A stretch of 40,695 bases of DNA from an uncultured Oribacterium sp. (lineage in GTDB: Bacteria > Bacillota > Clostridia > Lachnospirales > Lachnospiraceae): assembly GCA_946413525.1 (NCBI GenBank), contig CAMKKZ010000033.1, positions 1-40,695 of the forward strand. The letters run 5' to 3'. Under the pieces are notes generated by a model that ran no database searches, was not told where the DNA came from, and worked only from the letters and a program-made list of their open reading frames with translations. Of the stretch, positions 16,801-25,404 are shown piece by piece. The first letter of the stretch is position 1. Each line of letters starts with the position of its first letter. A program made the translations under genes and the position numbers.

Positions 16801-17163
16801 TCAGAGGCTCCCTTCAAGTTCTTCAAAAACCTCAGTGAATGGGCGGCCTTCGCCGCGAAGCGACTGCCCGGCCCGCAGCTGTGCGTCAGTTTTACGCTAC
16901 GGCTCCACTGAGTTTTCCACCCATGTGGGCGACTGCTCGCAGCTGTGCGTCAGTTTTTCGTTCAGCCCGACATCGGACATGGCATCAAGTGCCTTTGGTT
17001 CCTTCGGAATAGTAAGAGAGAAGGGCACGCCTTGTCTGAATATGATTTGTCGGTAAAGAGAATTGATCACAACAGATACGGGGATACCAAGTTTCCGGAG
17101 AATCTCTTCCGCCTCGTTCTTTACATCGTATTCGACACGGGCACTTACGGTTGAATCTTTCAT
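16801..17163 (-). pseudogene. RelB/DinJ-type antitoxin disrupted by an insertion
   Basis: The ATG at 17163 follows GGAGG and begins MKDSTVSARVEYDVKNEAEE with ILRKLGIPVSVVINSLYRQI, the ribbon-helix-helix region of a RelB/DinJ antitoxin. The current frame runs to a stop at 16897 through an alien tail (THSCEQSPTWVENSVEP). The genuine antitoxin ending, GRPFTEVFEELEGSL and stop, is still readable at 16848-16801, immediately before the toxin ATG. The two parts are separated by about 75 bases that contain a duplicated block. An 88-residue antitoxin may still be made and bind its operator. Confidence 0.8.
16874..16957. repeat. 64-bp duplication inside the antitoxin gene
   Basis: CGCAGCTGTGCGTCAGTTTT occurs at 16874-16893 and again at 16938-16957, 64 bases apart; GCGACTGC precedes both. 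The inserted block also shares CATGTGGGCG and GCGACTGCTC with the palindromic element at 11700-11867, in different order. Confidence 0.8.
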
Positions 17164-17342
17164 GAGAACACCTCCTCTCAAAATCATTGTACTTCATAGT
17201 CTTGTAGATTGCAATACAAAACAGGATGAGGTGATGAATGGCGTAGTGAATTTCAACCGGGCGCCGTCCCGGGGCGGTAAAATGCGTTGTCCTGAGTTTC
17301 CGAAGCACAAACGAGTTGATACGTTCCGCGTCCTGGACTTTC

Positions 17343-17645
17343 TTATTTATTCCTTTTTCTATTCCTTTTTCGCAAAAATATCATAAAAGCACCGCACATT
17401 GCGATCTGCAAGATTGTTGAACAGGGGGTAGCAAGCCCTATGTGGAACAAGGAGACCGGATCCCACTTGCTCATGACGAAAGATACCGGTACCCTGACCA
17501 GAAAAGCGCCTATGATTCCCTGTATCATAACAAATCTCGTATATTCCATACCGTTAAAGAATCCGATAAAGCAGAACAAAAAGCACGTAAGCAGGCAGTC
17601 TATGGCATATGCCCCGGCGGCCAATCCCATACAATCCTTGAGTTT
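17343..17645 (-). pseudogene. C-terminal fragment of a MATE efflux pump
   Basis: About 100 residues from LKDCMGLAAGAYAIDCLLTC through FIGFFNGMEYTRFVMIQGII and FVMSKWDPVSLFHIGLATPC to a basic end KRNRKRNK. This is the last three membrane helices of a MATE-family multidrug/sodium antiporter. The rest of the gene (about 350 codons) is missing; upstream sequence on this strand runs straight into the 5' region of the divergent wall hydrolase gene. Confidence 0.78.
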
Positions 17646-17731
17646 TTTCTCAAAAATGATATAATCAACACACTGTTCTTGCTGCTGTTCAGGCAGCCAC
17701 AAAATACCGAACCCCGGAGGGGAAATGTAAA

Positions 17732-19576
17732 ATGCAAATGAATATATTTCAGTTTTCAGGAAATCCGACTTGCCATGCAGGCAGTCCGCCACGTCAAAAA
17801 TCGGAGCCGCCAAGCCCCGCTCTTACAGGGGATGCCGCAGCGCTTTCAGGAGGCACAGCGCAGTCGGGCGGCGCGACACGGTCAGGAGGCACAGTGCAGT
17901 CGGGCGGCGCGACACGGTCAGGAGGCACAGTGCTTTCAGGAGGCACAGCGCAGTCGGGCAGCGCAATACAGTCATTAAAAAATAATTCATTGGGAAGAGT
18001 TGTAGCCGCCGCCATACTCCTTCTCTCTTCACTCCTTTTCCTCTGCTCCTGCGGCAGGGAGGAGACTCTGGGAGGACATGAGGAGACCGTGGCCCCCGAG
18101 GTCATGGAAAGCATGTTTTCCGTGCTTCAGGATGATATCAAGGAACAGAGGATGGAGGAGGAAGCCCGGGAAAGGGAGATTGAAGCCGTGCTGTCCTCGT
18201 ACCAGAATCTTGGCATCGTCCAGTGCAGTTCTTATATCAACTTCCGCTCAAAGCCTGACCAGACCGACATCCGGAACATAATGGGAATGCTGAACAACGG
18301 GGCCGCCGTTGACATCCTGCAGATAAATCCCGAGGGCGGGGAAGGCTGGGCATATGTCCGTTCCGGAGGGAAGGAGGGGTATGTCATCAGCTCCTGCCTG
18401 ATCCAGGGGGAGGAAGCCAAAGCCCTGGCAAGACAATCCATTAAGATGCGGGTGACGGTGCTGGCGGACCGGCTTCGGATCCGCAGGACGCCGGAAATTG
18501 CCGACGGCAACACGGTAGGCTCGGCGGCCAAAGGCGAGAAATATTATATGCTCGGCATGGCCGGCGAAGACTGGGTTGAAATTGTTCCGGACAATATCGA
18601 CGGCGTGGATCACGCCTATATGTCCGCCTCCAGCGAAAACGTGCTGATCAGCGAGGGCCTGGACGAGGCCCGCTCCCTGGATCTCCGCCAGAAGGTGCTG
18701 AACATGTATGACATGCTGGGGGTCTCCAAAGCGTCCGATTATGTCAATATCCGAAAGACGCCCGAGGAGGACGGCATTAACAATATCGTCGGGAAATTCC
18801 CGGGATTCGCTGGCGCGAACATCCTGGGAGAAGAAAACGGCTGGTACAAGATCCAGTCCGGCAAGGTGACGGGATATGTCCGTTCCGATCTGGTGGCCAC
18901 CGGGGCGGAAGCTGAAACCCTGGCAGTGGAAAATGCCTCCGTCATGGCCATCGTGAACACCGAAGCCCTGAACGTCCGCTCCGAGCCGACCACTGAATCC
19001 CAGGCTTGGACCCAGATCGCGAAGGGACAGCGTTACATGGTGCTGAACCAATTGGACGGATGGGTACAGCTCGAGCTGGATTCCGGCGACGACGAGGACG
19101 GCGAGCAGGGGGCCTTCGTATCCACAAGGGACAACAACGTGTCCGTGACCTATGCCCTGCAGCAGGCCATCGAATATTATCCCGCCGTGGAAGCGGCAAA
19201 CGCGGCCGCCGCGTTCCGGAACAAGATCGTGAACTTTGCCTGCCAGTTCGTCGGGAACCGTTACGTATGGGGCGGGACCTCCCTTACCAAGGGCTGCGAC
19301 TGCTCCGGCTTCACCCAGTCGGTCATGGCCAATTTCGGCATCTACCTGCCCAGGGTCTCCAGCGACCAGGCCAGGTCCGGCTCCCGGGTCACCAGCTCAA
19401 GCATGAAGCCCGGAGACCTCGTATTCTACGCCAACCGGCGCGGCTCAATTAATCACGTTGCCATCTACATAGGGAACGGGCAGGTCATCAGCGCGGCTTC
19501 CCGGCGTCTCGGAATCCGGATCACGGCCTGGAATTACCGTACGCCCGTAGGCATCCGGAATGTAATTGGGGAATAA
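17732..19576 (+). CDS. SH3b-repeat NlpC/P60 cell-wall hydrolase with repeat-rich N-terminus
   Basis: Predicted gamma-D-glutamyl-diamino acid endopeptidase that trims peptidoglycan stems. The 614-residue product has an unusual first 85 residues made of SGGT-type repeats (AQSGGATRSGG), a membrane segment (about 88-105) ending in the lipobox-like LCSC (C107), a short coiled stretch, four bacterial SH3 domains (about 155-215, 225-305, 325-395, 405-480) and a C-terminal NlpC/P60 domain from about 499 with catalytic C524 (CDCSGF) and H575 (NHVAIYIG). Start: GGAGGGG is nine bases before the ATG. A long stretch before the export signal is not typical; a downstream TTG at codon 87 would give a normal lipoprotein but has no ribosome site. 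The gene stands divergently beside the MATE fragment and is followed by a strong terminator. Confidence 0.92.
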   Translation: MQMNIFQFSGNPTCHAGSPPRQKSEPPSPALTGDAAALSGGTAQSGGATRSGGTVQSGGATRSGGTVLSGGTAQSGSAIQSLKNNSLGRVVAAAILLLSSLLFLCSCGREETLGGHEETVAPEVMESMFSVLQDDIKEQRMEEEAREREIEAVLSSYQNLGIVQCSSYINFRSKPDQTDIRNIMGMLNNGAAVDILQINPEGGEGWAYVRSGGKEGYVISSCLIQGEEAKALARQSIKMRVTVLADRLRIRRTPEIADGNTVGSAAKGEKYYMLGMAGEDWVEIVPDNIDGVDHAYMSASSENVLISEGLDEARSLDLRQKVLNMYDMLGVSKASDYVNIRKTPEEDGINNIVGKFPGFAGANILGEENGWYKIQSGKVTGYVRSDLVATGAEAETLAVENASVMAIVNTEALNVRSEPTTESQAWTQIAKGQRYMVLNQLDGWVQLELDSGDDEDGEQGAFVSTRDNNVSVTYALQQAIEYYPAVEAANAAAAFRNKIVNFACQFVGNRYVWGGTSLTKGCDCSGFTQSVMANFGIYLPRVSSDQARSGSRVTSSSMKPGDLVFYANRRGSINHVAIYIGNGQVISAASRRLGIRITAWNYRTPVGIRNVIGE

Positions 19577-19584
19577 AAAGCAAA

Positions 19585-19637
19585 AAAACGGGATATGACT
19601 CAATCTGGCAATGCCTGATTGAGTCATATCCCGTTTT
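19585..19637 (+). terminator. Strong terminator after the NlpC/P60 gene
   Basis: A perfect 20-base stem, AAAACGGGATATGACTCAAT with its complement, around a 13-base loop, ending in TTTT on the plus strand and beginning eight bases after the stop codon. Confidence 0.92.
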
Positions 19638-19723
19638 AAGGTATGCGTCCGAACAAAATAAGGCTCCATGCGTGTTTTGCTCGATTTTTTCCGCGGCATT
19701 CCTTGTTCCGCGGAAAAGCCCGG

Positions 19724-19900
19724 CTATTTAATTAACACCCCGTTTGCCGCAAGGCACGCATGAAAACGTGTGGCGCATGAAAACATATGACGCATGAAAA
19801 CATATGATGTATCGTTAATCAGCGCGATCATGCCGGTCTTGTCCACATAGCCCCGTCTGGAAATATCCTGAAAACCATCGTTTCCCGGATTCAGATACAT
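19724..19900 (-). pseudogene. N-terminal scrap of an AAA-ATPase_like protein
   Basis: From ATG 19900 the frame reads MYLNPGNDGFQDISRRGYVD and KTGMIALINDT, the N-terminal signature of the AAA-ATPase_like (PF09820-type) family up to just before its Walker A region. It then enters three imperfect copies of a 17-base unit CATATGTTTTCATGCGT (19753-19805) and stops. It is the second decayed member of this broad family in the window; the other is at 13965-14266. The remainder of 19638-20176 holds a hairpin (GCCGCTTGC/GCAAGCGGC at 20051-20075) and no gene that I can support. Confidence 0.7.
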
Positions 19901-20176
19901 GCCCAACGCAGTCACCCCCTGCCCATCTTCTGTAAACCGCCAAGGAAGAATTCTCGTAAATGCCCAGGTTCCCTGAGCATTTACGGCAAAAGACGCGGCA
20001 CTTACGCGCATTCCCATGCGTCTTTTGCTTGTTTTTCTGCTTTGTTGTGCGCCGCTTGCAGCAAGCGCAAGCGGCTACCTGAGTAGTAACGGATTCTCCT
20101 CATTCTTCTCGACCTTATGCCAATCCTGCGCATGCTCTCAATAGATGCAATTTCGCCAGCACCCCCCTACGTCACC

Positions 20177-20608
20177 TTACGCCAGCCCTGCGCACACCTT
20201 CGTCAGCTTCTCCTTCAAAAGCTCATAACGCTGCTTTTTCTCAGCTTTTCCAAAATGAAGCTCCCTCTTCTGCTCCGGACAATTTCCATAATCCAGCATC
20301 CTGCCGCCAAACTGCTCGCTGGTCAGGTCGAACACGCAGTCCCCGACCACGTTGAAGCAGTGAAAATTCCCATCCCCCAGCGGGACGCCGAGCACCTTCC
20401 CTCCAAAAAGATCCTGCATGAGAAACGCCGTAATCGAGCACTGCCCCAGAGTCCTGTTCCCGGGCGACCACTCCCCCCTCATTCTCGGCGCGCAGGTCTC
20501 AGCACACCAGACGCCTGACAGAAGATCGTAATAATCCCGAGGCGTCCTGCCCTGGGAATCCCTGATATCGGCAGCCTGCCACCCATAAAAGCTGTATTCC
20601 TTATCCAT
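20177..20608 (-). CDS. YunG-like protein of unknown function
   Basis: Soluble protein of 143 residues. Conserved-looking blocks are WSPGNRTLGQCSITAFLMQD, LFGGKVLGVPL, HCFNVVGDCVFDLTSEQF; the GQC..TA...QD.FGG and DLT..QF pattern recalls the YunG family, whose function is not known. The Cys of GQC, the His of FHCF and the Asp of FDLT would fit a papain- or transglutaminase-like arrangement, but this is only an inference. AAGGATAT precedes the ATG. It has its own upstream region on the minus strand. A block resembling its 3' end (ACCTTATGCCAATCCTGCGC) recurs 62 bases downstream, at 20112. Confidence 0.65.
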   Translation of the reverse strand: MDKEYSFYGWQAADIRDSQGRTPRDYYDLLSGVWCAETCAPRMRGEWSPGNRTLGQCSITAFLMQDLFGGKVLGVPLGDGNFHCFNVVGDCVFDLTSEQFGGRMLDYGNCPEQKRELHFGKAEKKQRYELLKEKLTKVCAGLA

Positions 20609-20962
20609 TTCATAATATCCTTTATAAATATCCTTTATATCGCCCTACTCATCAGGGTCATCATAATTCATTCTGATAATAAAATATTATACTTCGCAGC
20701 CTGAAACTGCTGCAAAAGCTTAAAATCACTGTGATATTTCCAAATAAATAAGGTATAAACCAGCCGATTTGGCCATAATGGCATTGACGAAATACCATCG
20801 CAAAATGGGGAGGCTTATACCATGCATAGCATAACAGAAATATTCAATAACGACAACCATCTCTCGAAAAGTATTAAGGGATTTTTCAAATAGACAATGG
20901 AAAATTGAAGATTCTGCGACATTCTTTGTACCGTGAAAAATCCGCCAAATAATCAATCGGTA
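20609..20962. other. AT-rich gap with a 23-codon open frame
   Basis: No conserved gene seen. On the plus strand ATG at 20822 has a very good ribosome site (GGGGAGG, eight bases) and reads MHSITEIFNNDNHLSKSIKG then FFK and stop at 20893. It may be a small peptide or the beginning of a lost gene. The minus-strand open frame through the same DNA has no ribosome site. Confidence 0.35.
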
Positions 20963-22099
20963 TTATCCTTCTCGTATGCAATGGATGATTACGTTTTCAA
21001 TAGTCAATGCCCTTAAGTAGTTCCACTTCTCCTCATCATCTTCATTGTGTATTTCATAATCAATGGTCACATCTGCCGCGTCAATATACAACGATCCCTC
21101 TGTTTCCGCTTTCATCTTGATCGGCAAAAATCGAATATAACCTGCATAGTCGCTACTGTTTGATTTATGAAGTTCAACTTTAATCTCATCCACACTAAAG
21201 GGATTCATGTAAAACTCTTCACTATCAAGCCATGCATTAATATATCTGTGCGGAAAGAATTCATTATTATCGCTTTCCGCAGTCTGCAATTTCACTCTCA
21301 GCCAGTATAAGCCTTCTTCCATATTTACAATGTTCAAATCATTAATAGCGTCGAGAAAGGATAAGCCTTGATTAAGTTCAAATACTATCGACCTCAGACA
21401 ATCATAATTAAGATGTACACGATTTGCAAACTGCACGACGCTATCAATCTCGCTTCTGAACTCTTCTCTGAGTGTGTCTGACAAATATTCCTGAATATCC
21501 CTGGCGTCAGGATAGTCGAATCGAATACGATAATGAAACCTTCCAGGACGATTCACCATAAATTCATTCAAATCTCTCAATTTATTACACGTTACCACAA
21601 AAAGCTTTTTTCCGGGAGAAACCCCGTCAAAAAGGGACAGCAAAGTATTCTTTGGATCTTCTTCATGATATTCATATTGCTTTACGGCATATGTCTTATC
21701 AAATTCATCAAAAAGTAGCATGATCTCTTGATCGATCCTGTCTATAAAGGAACTGACATTTTCGATGTACTTATCCACGATGATAACCGGAATGCCATAT
21801 TTTACCGCTTTCTTTCCCAGCAGTCTGGCAAAAAGTGATTTACCGATACCCTTGTCTCCACACAAAATAACGCCTAAATTCCTATTGGATATTTCAAACG
21901 AATTCAGGACTTTGTCTGCTTTTTGAACATGTATTCCATAAATCTTTTCATCCGTTATGGCAAACTCCGGATACTTTTCCAGGCAAAATCCCTTGCACGG
22001 ATTATATCTGATCATGTAAAATCCCGCAGGAATTTTATTATAGCATTTTAAATCATCCGGATAAATATCATATTCTACGCCGGTATTAATTACTTTCAT
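20963..22099 (-). CDS. AAA+ ATPase, orphan
   Basis: Single-AAA-domain protein of about 378 residues. An N-terminal region of 75 residues with no known domain is followed by Walker A CGDKGIGKS (about 80-88), Walker B MLLFDEFDK (D131), sensor 1 VVTCN and the arginine-finger motif NRPGRF; a ~150-residue C-terminal region follows with no recognisable domain. The core resembles the FtsH/proteasomal-type AAA fold found in phage and accessory regions. ATG at 22099 was chosen for the GGGGATAAG just before it; a frame-open ATG at 22135 gives an unlikely start. Base composition is clearly more AT-rich than the flanking genes, which suggests transfer. No partner gene is adjacent; what the ATPase remodels is unknown. 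Confidence 0.82.
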   Translation of the reverse strand: MKVINTGVEYDIYPDDLKCYNKIPAGFYMIRYNPCKGFCLEKYPEFAITDEKIYGIHVQKADKVLNSFEISNRNLGVILCGDKGIGKSLFARLLGKKAVKYGIPVIIVDKYIENVSSFIDRIDQEIMLLFDEFDKTYAVKQYEYHEEDPKNTLLSLFDGVSPGKKLFVVTCNKLRDLNEFMVNRPGRFHYRIRFDYPDARDIQEYLSDTLREEFRSEIDSVVQFANRVHLNYDCLRSIVFELNQGLSFLDAINDLNIVNMEEGLYWLRVKLQTAESDNNEFFPHRYINAWLDSEEFYMNPFSVDEIKVELHKSNSSDYAGYIRFLPIKMKAETEGSLYIDAADVTIDYEIHNEDDEEKWNYLRALTIENVIIHCIREG

Positions 22100-22263
22100 C
22101 TTATCCCCAGTACAGCCTCCTTTTCTCCAGTTCAATAAAAGCCTTTTTCCCTTGAGCTTTTTCCCATCCTGTTACAATCGAAAAATATGCCCGCGGCACA
22201 GCTCCTTGCCTATTGTAAGACTCGTATCACCATTTGTCATGGAACCTGTAGTATACAAGCACA

Positions 22264-22333
22264 TCTATCAGAGTGGGGTTTTACCACTTTGAATTCTGAC
22301 ACAGTGAACCGCCTGCGGGGCAAATCGGCTCAT
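22264..22333. repeat. Dispersed intergenic repeat, type 1, copy B
   Basis: CTATCAGAGTGGGGTTTTAC, then CTTTGAATTCTGACACAGTG, AACCGCCTGCGGGGCAAATC and GGCTCAT. It lies in the 460-base gap upstream of the WYL regulator, where no other gene was found; the sequence TATGATATATTATG at 22477-22490 could contain that regulator's -10 region. Confidence 0.85.
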
Positions 22334-22560
22334 CACTGAATACTCTTGTGACATTCCATTTGAGGGAAGTTTTTCCGATTTCAGATGGGGGAACGCAAAT
22401 TGCCTTTGCCAATATCCTTTACTTTTTGCAGCATATTCATTCTATGCGTTTTATTACTTCAAAATTCAAAGCTTTTATGATATATTATGAGGGATCTGCC
22501 ATATTATGGGCCAGGTTAAGCAATGCTTTATTTGATCACATATTTTCGAGGTGGGAAATC

Positions 22561-23604
22561 ATGCCCGGGAAAGATCGCAAAGGATTCAGGCAGAAGCTCA
22601 AAATGCTGTATATCATAAAGATATTCCAGGAGGAAACGGATGACCAGCATTCCCTGACCATGCCCGAAATCATAGAAAAGCTCGCCCATTACGGCGTCAA
22701 TGCCGACCGGAAGACCCTCTATCAGGACTTCGAGGAACTGAGAAATTTCGATATCGACATTATCTCCAATCACACCGGGCGAAGCTGCTCCTATCATATC
22801 GGGAACCGCTATTTCGAGCTACCGGAGCTCAAGCTCCTGGTAGATTCCGTACAGTCGGCAAAATTCATTACCGACACGAAATCCGAGGGCCTGATCAAAA
22901 AGCTTGAATCCCTCGTGAGCACGTATCAGGCCAGCAAGCTTCACCGCCAAGTCATCATAACAGGCCGTGTCAAAATGATGAATGAAAGGATCTACTACAA
23001 CGTAGACACGATTCATGACGCGATCGATGCCGGCCGGCAGATACGTTTCCAGTATTTCCAGTGGAATATAAAAAAGGAAATGGAGCTTCGCAAAAACGGC
23101 GCATGGTACCAGGTCAGCCCCTGGGCTTTGGTATGGGATAATGAATATTATTACCTGGTTGCCTTTGACAAAAAGGAAGATATGCTGAAGCATTACCGCG
23201 TAGACAAAATACTGAACATCTCCGTTTGCGACGAGGAACGCGAAGGCCAGGACCTCTTCCGGCAGTTCAATGCCGCGAGTTATTCAAAAAGCCTTTTCGG
23301 CATGAACGGAGGGGAGGAGAAAACCGTCATTCTGGAAGGGAAGAATGACATGGTCGGCATTTTGATTGACCGCTTCGGAAAGGACATTCCTATCACCCCG
23401 GTCAACGAAGGCTATTTTCGGACCTCCGTCACAGTCATTGAAAGCAATCATTTCCTGGGATGGATCATGTCCCTCGGAGGGGATATCCGGATCATATCCC
23501 CCGAGGATATGGTCAGGAAAATGGCGAAAGAGGCACGCAGGCTTGCCGAGCAATATCCTTTTACCGAAAAGGACGAGAAGCCCTCCGAGGATGCCTCCGT
23601 TTAA
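22561..23604 (+). CDS. HTH-WYL transcriptional regulator
   Basis: Cytoplasmic DNA-binding protein of 347 residues. An N-terminal winged helix-turn-helix (about 10-65: MPEIIEKLAHYGVNADRKTL followed by YQDFEEL) is followed by a WYL domain (about 150-235, with WYQVSPWALVWDNEYYYLVA and YRVDKI) and a C-terminal WCX region ending in the WIMSLGGDIRIISPEDM block. WYL domains bind ligands, often nucleic acid or nucleotides, and regulate stress, repair or defence genes. Start at 22561 is supported by AGGTGGG; an upstream frame-open ATG at 22348 has neither a site nor homology. The target is not evident; no divergent operon is present. Confidence 0.93.
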   Translation: MPGKDRKGFRQKLKMLYIIKIFQEETDDQHSLTMPEIIEKLAHYGVNADRKTLYQDFEELRNFDIDIISNHTGRSCSYHIGNRYFELPELKLLVDSVQSAKFITDTKSEGLIKKLESLVSTYQASKLHRQVIITGRVKMMNERIYYNVDTIHDAIDAGRQIRFQYFQWNIKKEMELRKNGAWYQVSPWALVWDNEYYYLVAFDKKEDMLKHYRVDKILNISVCDEEREGQDLFRQFNAASYSKSLFGMNGGEEKTVILEGKNDMVGILIDRFGKDIPITPVNEGYFRTSVTVIESNHFLGWIMSLGGDIRIISPEDMVRKMAKEARRLAEQYPFTEKDEKPSEDASV

Positions 23605-23611
23605 CCCTCAT

Positions 23612-23678
23612 CTATCAGCGTGGGGTTTTGCCACTCTGAACTCTGACATACCGATGCTCCTGCGGGGCAAACCGGCTC
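23612..23678. repeat. Dispersed intergenic repeat, type 1, copy C
   Basis: CTATCAGCGTGGGGTTTTGC, CACTCTGAACTCTGACATAC, then TGCGGGGCAAACCGGCTC. It starts eight bases after the stop codon of the WYL regulator gene, and a second head (ATATCAGGATGGGG) follows at 23681. Confidence 0.82.
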
Positions 23679-23769
23679 AAATATCAGGATGGGGTTGCCA
23701 CTTTAATAGTGAAGAATCGAAAAAAGTAAAAGCATTTTAATTCATTTTTGCAAGAAAGGCTGGTAGCTT

Positions 23770-24897
23770 ATGGATAATGTAAAAGATTACCTCAGGAAGG
23801 ATGTTTTCAAGCTTGGCTTCGGCCTGATGCGCCTTCCAAGGCTGGAAGATGGCACAATAGACGTGGAGCAGACCGCCAAAATGGCAGACCTTTTCCTTGA
23901 GGCCGGCGGAACATATTTTGACACGGCTTTTGTTTATGAGGGATCGGAAGAAGCCATCCGGAAAGCGCTGGTGGAGCGGCATCCCCGCGAGAGCTATACC
24001 CTTGCCACAAAGCTTGCGGCCATGGATCTTTCACTGGATGAGGCCGCATTAAAGAAGGAATTTGAAACAAGCCTGCAAAGGACCGGGGCCGGCTATTTCG
24101 ATTTCTACCTGCTCCATGCCCTCCAGAGGAGCAATTACCGGAATTATGAGGACAAGCATCTCTGGGAATTTGTGAAACAGCTCAAGGAGGAAGGGAAGAT
24201 CCGCCACTATGGCTTCTCCTTCCATGCCGACCCCGAGCTTCTGGAAGAAATCCTTAACGCGCACCCCGACGCGGAATTCGTCCAGCTCCAGATCAACTAC
24301 GCGGACTGGGAAAACCCGGGCGTCAAGTCAAAAACGAATCTGGAAATCTGCAAGGCCCATGGCAAGCCGGTCATCGTTATGGAGCCTGTGAAGGGCGGGA
24401 TTCTGGCAGATCCCATCCCTGCCGTGAAGGAAATATTCGACAAGGAAGGCACCGGCGCGTCCTATTCAAGCTGGGCCCTTCGTTTTGCCGCGGGACAGGA
24501 TAATGTCATGATCGCCCTGAGCGGGATGAGCAGCCTTCAGCAGATGGAGGACAATCTGAGCTTCATGAAAAACTTCCAGCCCCTGAACGAACATGAACTG
24601 GAGCTGATCAAAGCCGCCCAGGAAGCGATCAACCAGGACCGCTCCATCCCCTGCACATCCTGCCATTACTGCACAAAGGGATGTCCCATGAACATCCCCA
24701 TCCCTGAAATCTTCACAGTGGAAAACAGGAAGGCGGGAAGCCCCAAGTTCCGCACTGTGCGGGAATACACCATTGTGACCCAGGACAAAGGCAAGGCTTC
24801 CGACTGCATTTCCTGCGGCCAGTGCGAGTCCGTCTGCCCACAGCAGCTTCCGATCATATCACTTTTGGAGAAATGCCGCAATCTGGAATCCTTATAA
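23770..24897 (+). CDS. Aldo/keto reductase with two C-terminal 4Fe-4S motifs
   Basis: Oxidoreductase of 375 residues with an aldo/keto-reductase TIM barrel (1-280) and a ferredoxin-like C-terminus. The catalytic set is visible: Asp in GGTYFDTAFVYEG, Tyr four residues on, Lys in LATKLA and His in DFYLLHAL. Cluster motifs are CTSCHYCTKGCP and CISCGQCESVCP, enough for two 4Fe-4S clusters. The family is common in anaerobes and its substrate is unknown; the clusters suggest electron exchange with ferredoxin or flavodoxin. The ribosome site before the ATG is weak (AGAAAGG at 13 bases). It stands alone, after the WYL regulator, which may or may not control it. Confidence 0.94.
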   Translation: MDNVKDYLRKDVFKLGFGLMRLPRLEDGTIDVEQTAKMADLFLEAGGTYFDTAFVYEGSEEAIRKALVERHPRESYTLATKLAAMDLSLDEAALKKEFETSLQRTGAGYFDFYLLHALQRSNYRNYEDKHLWEFVKQLKEEGKIRHYGFSFHADPELLEEILNAHPDAEFVQLQINYADWENPGVKSKTNLEICKAHGKPVIVMEPVKGGILADPIPAVKEIFDKEGTGASYSSWALRFAAGQDNVMIALSGMSSLQQMEDNLSFMKNFQPLNEHELELIKAAQEAINQDRSIPCTSCHYCTKGCPMNIPIPEIFTVENRKAGSPKFRTVREYTIVTQDKGKASDCISCGQCESVCPQQLPIISLLEKCRNLESL

Positions 24898-24992
24898 TCA
24901 GTCCATGTGCCAATTCTTATTATAGGAAACGCATTTTCTAAATGCGCAGAGAAAAAGTTCCGGGAAAGCTCTTTTTACAAGTGTAAGCAAGA

Positions 24993-25034
24993 ATGGGAAA
25001 CGAAGAAAAAACTCATATTTTCTTCGTTTCCCAT
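24993..25034 (+). terminator. Long hairpin after the aldo/keto reductase gene
   Basis: ATGGGAAACGAAGAAAA pairs with its complement at 25018-25034 to give a perfect 17-base stem with an eight-base loop. It lies 96 bases after the stop codon. It is followed at 25050-25100 by short direct repeats (GAAATGGACTTCTT). Confidence 0.75.
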
Positions 25035-25120
25035 ATTATCCCCTCATATTAAAATGATCTTCTTGAAATGGACTTCTTGAAATGATCTCCTTAAAATGGG
25101 CTTCCAGGCTTTTTAATTAC

Positions 25121-25257
25121 TGCCAAACAGCCTTGGTATCGCAAGCTATACGGCTCATCCATTAAAGTCGGTTTTTGCCACTCTGAATTCTGACATAGCG
25201 AACCGCCTGCGGGGCAAATCGGCCCGCCTGTCAAAACGGGTTTTGCTCACTCAGATT
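25121..25257. repeat. Composite of type 2 and type 1 dispersed repeats, copy D
   Basis: Bases 25121-25158 are the tail of a type 2 unit (CAGCCTTGGTATCGCAAGCT, ATACGGCTCATC), as in the tandem array at 28271. At 25160 a full type 1 unit begins (ATTAAAGTCGGTTTTTGCCA, CTCTGAATTCTGACATAGCG, AACCGCCTGCGGGGCAAATC), and at 25227 the head of another (TGTCAAAACGGGTTTTG). This proves that the two types share a head and are related. Confidence 0.82.
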
Positions 25258-25306
25258 TGATAACAAGCCGATGCGCATTGCGTCAACAAGGCTCGTCTAT
25301 ATCACC

Positions 25307-25404
25307 CCTGCATTATGCAGGCATCATACAAGCTTCCACCTTGCAATCTCCGCTTCAATTTTTTTCGCCACCTGCATCATGCAGGCATCATGCAAGCTTC
25401 CACA
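25307..25404. repeat. 64-bp direct repeat around the SIMPL gene's 3' end
   Basis: CCTGCATTATGCAGGCATCA with CAAGCTTCCAC occurs at 25307 and, with two or three changes, again at 25371. The second copy contains the stop codon of the SIMPL gene. Each holds a CCTGCA/TGCAGG hairpin. Confidence 0.8.

Noticed and set aside
18248..19051. 267-codon minus-strand open frame
   Set aside because: Antisense to the SH3b/NlpC gene; no start signal and no family pattern.
20726..20956. 76-codon minus-strand frame in the AT-rich gap
   Set aside because: No ribosome site, no recognisable pattern, and composition like non-coding AT-rich DNA.
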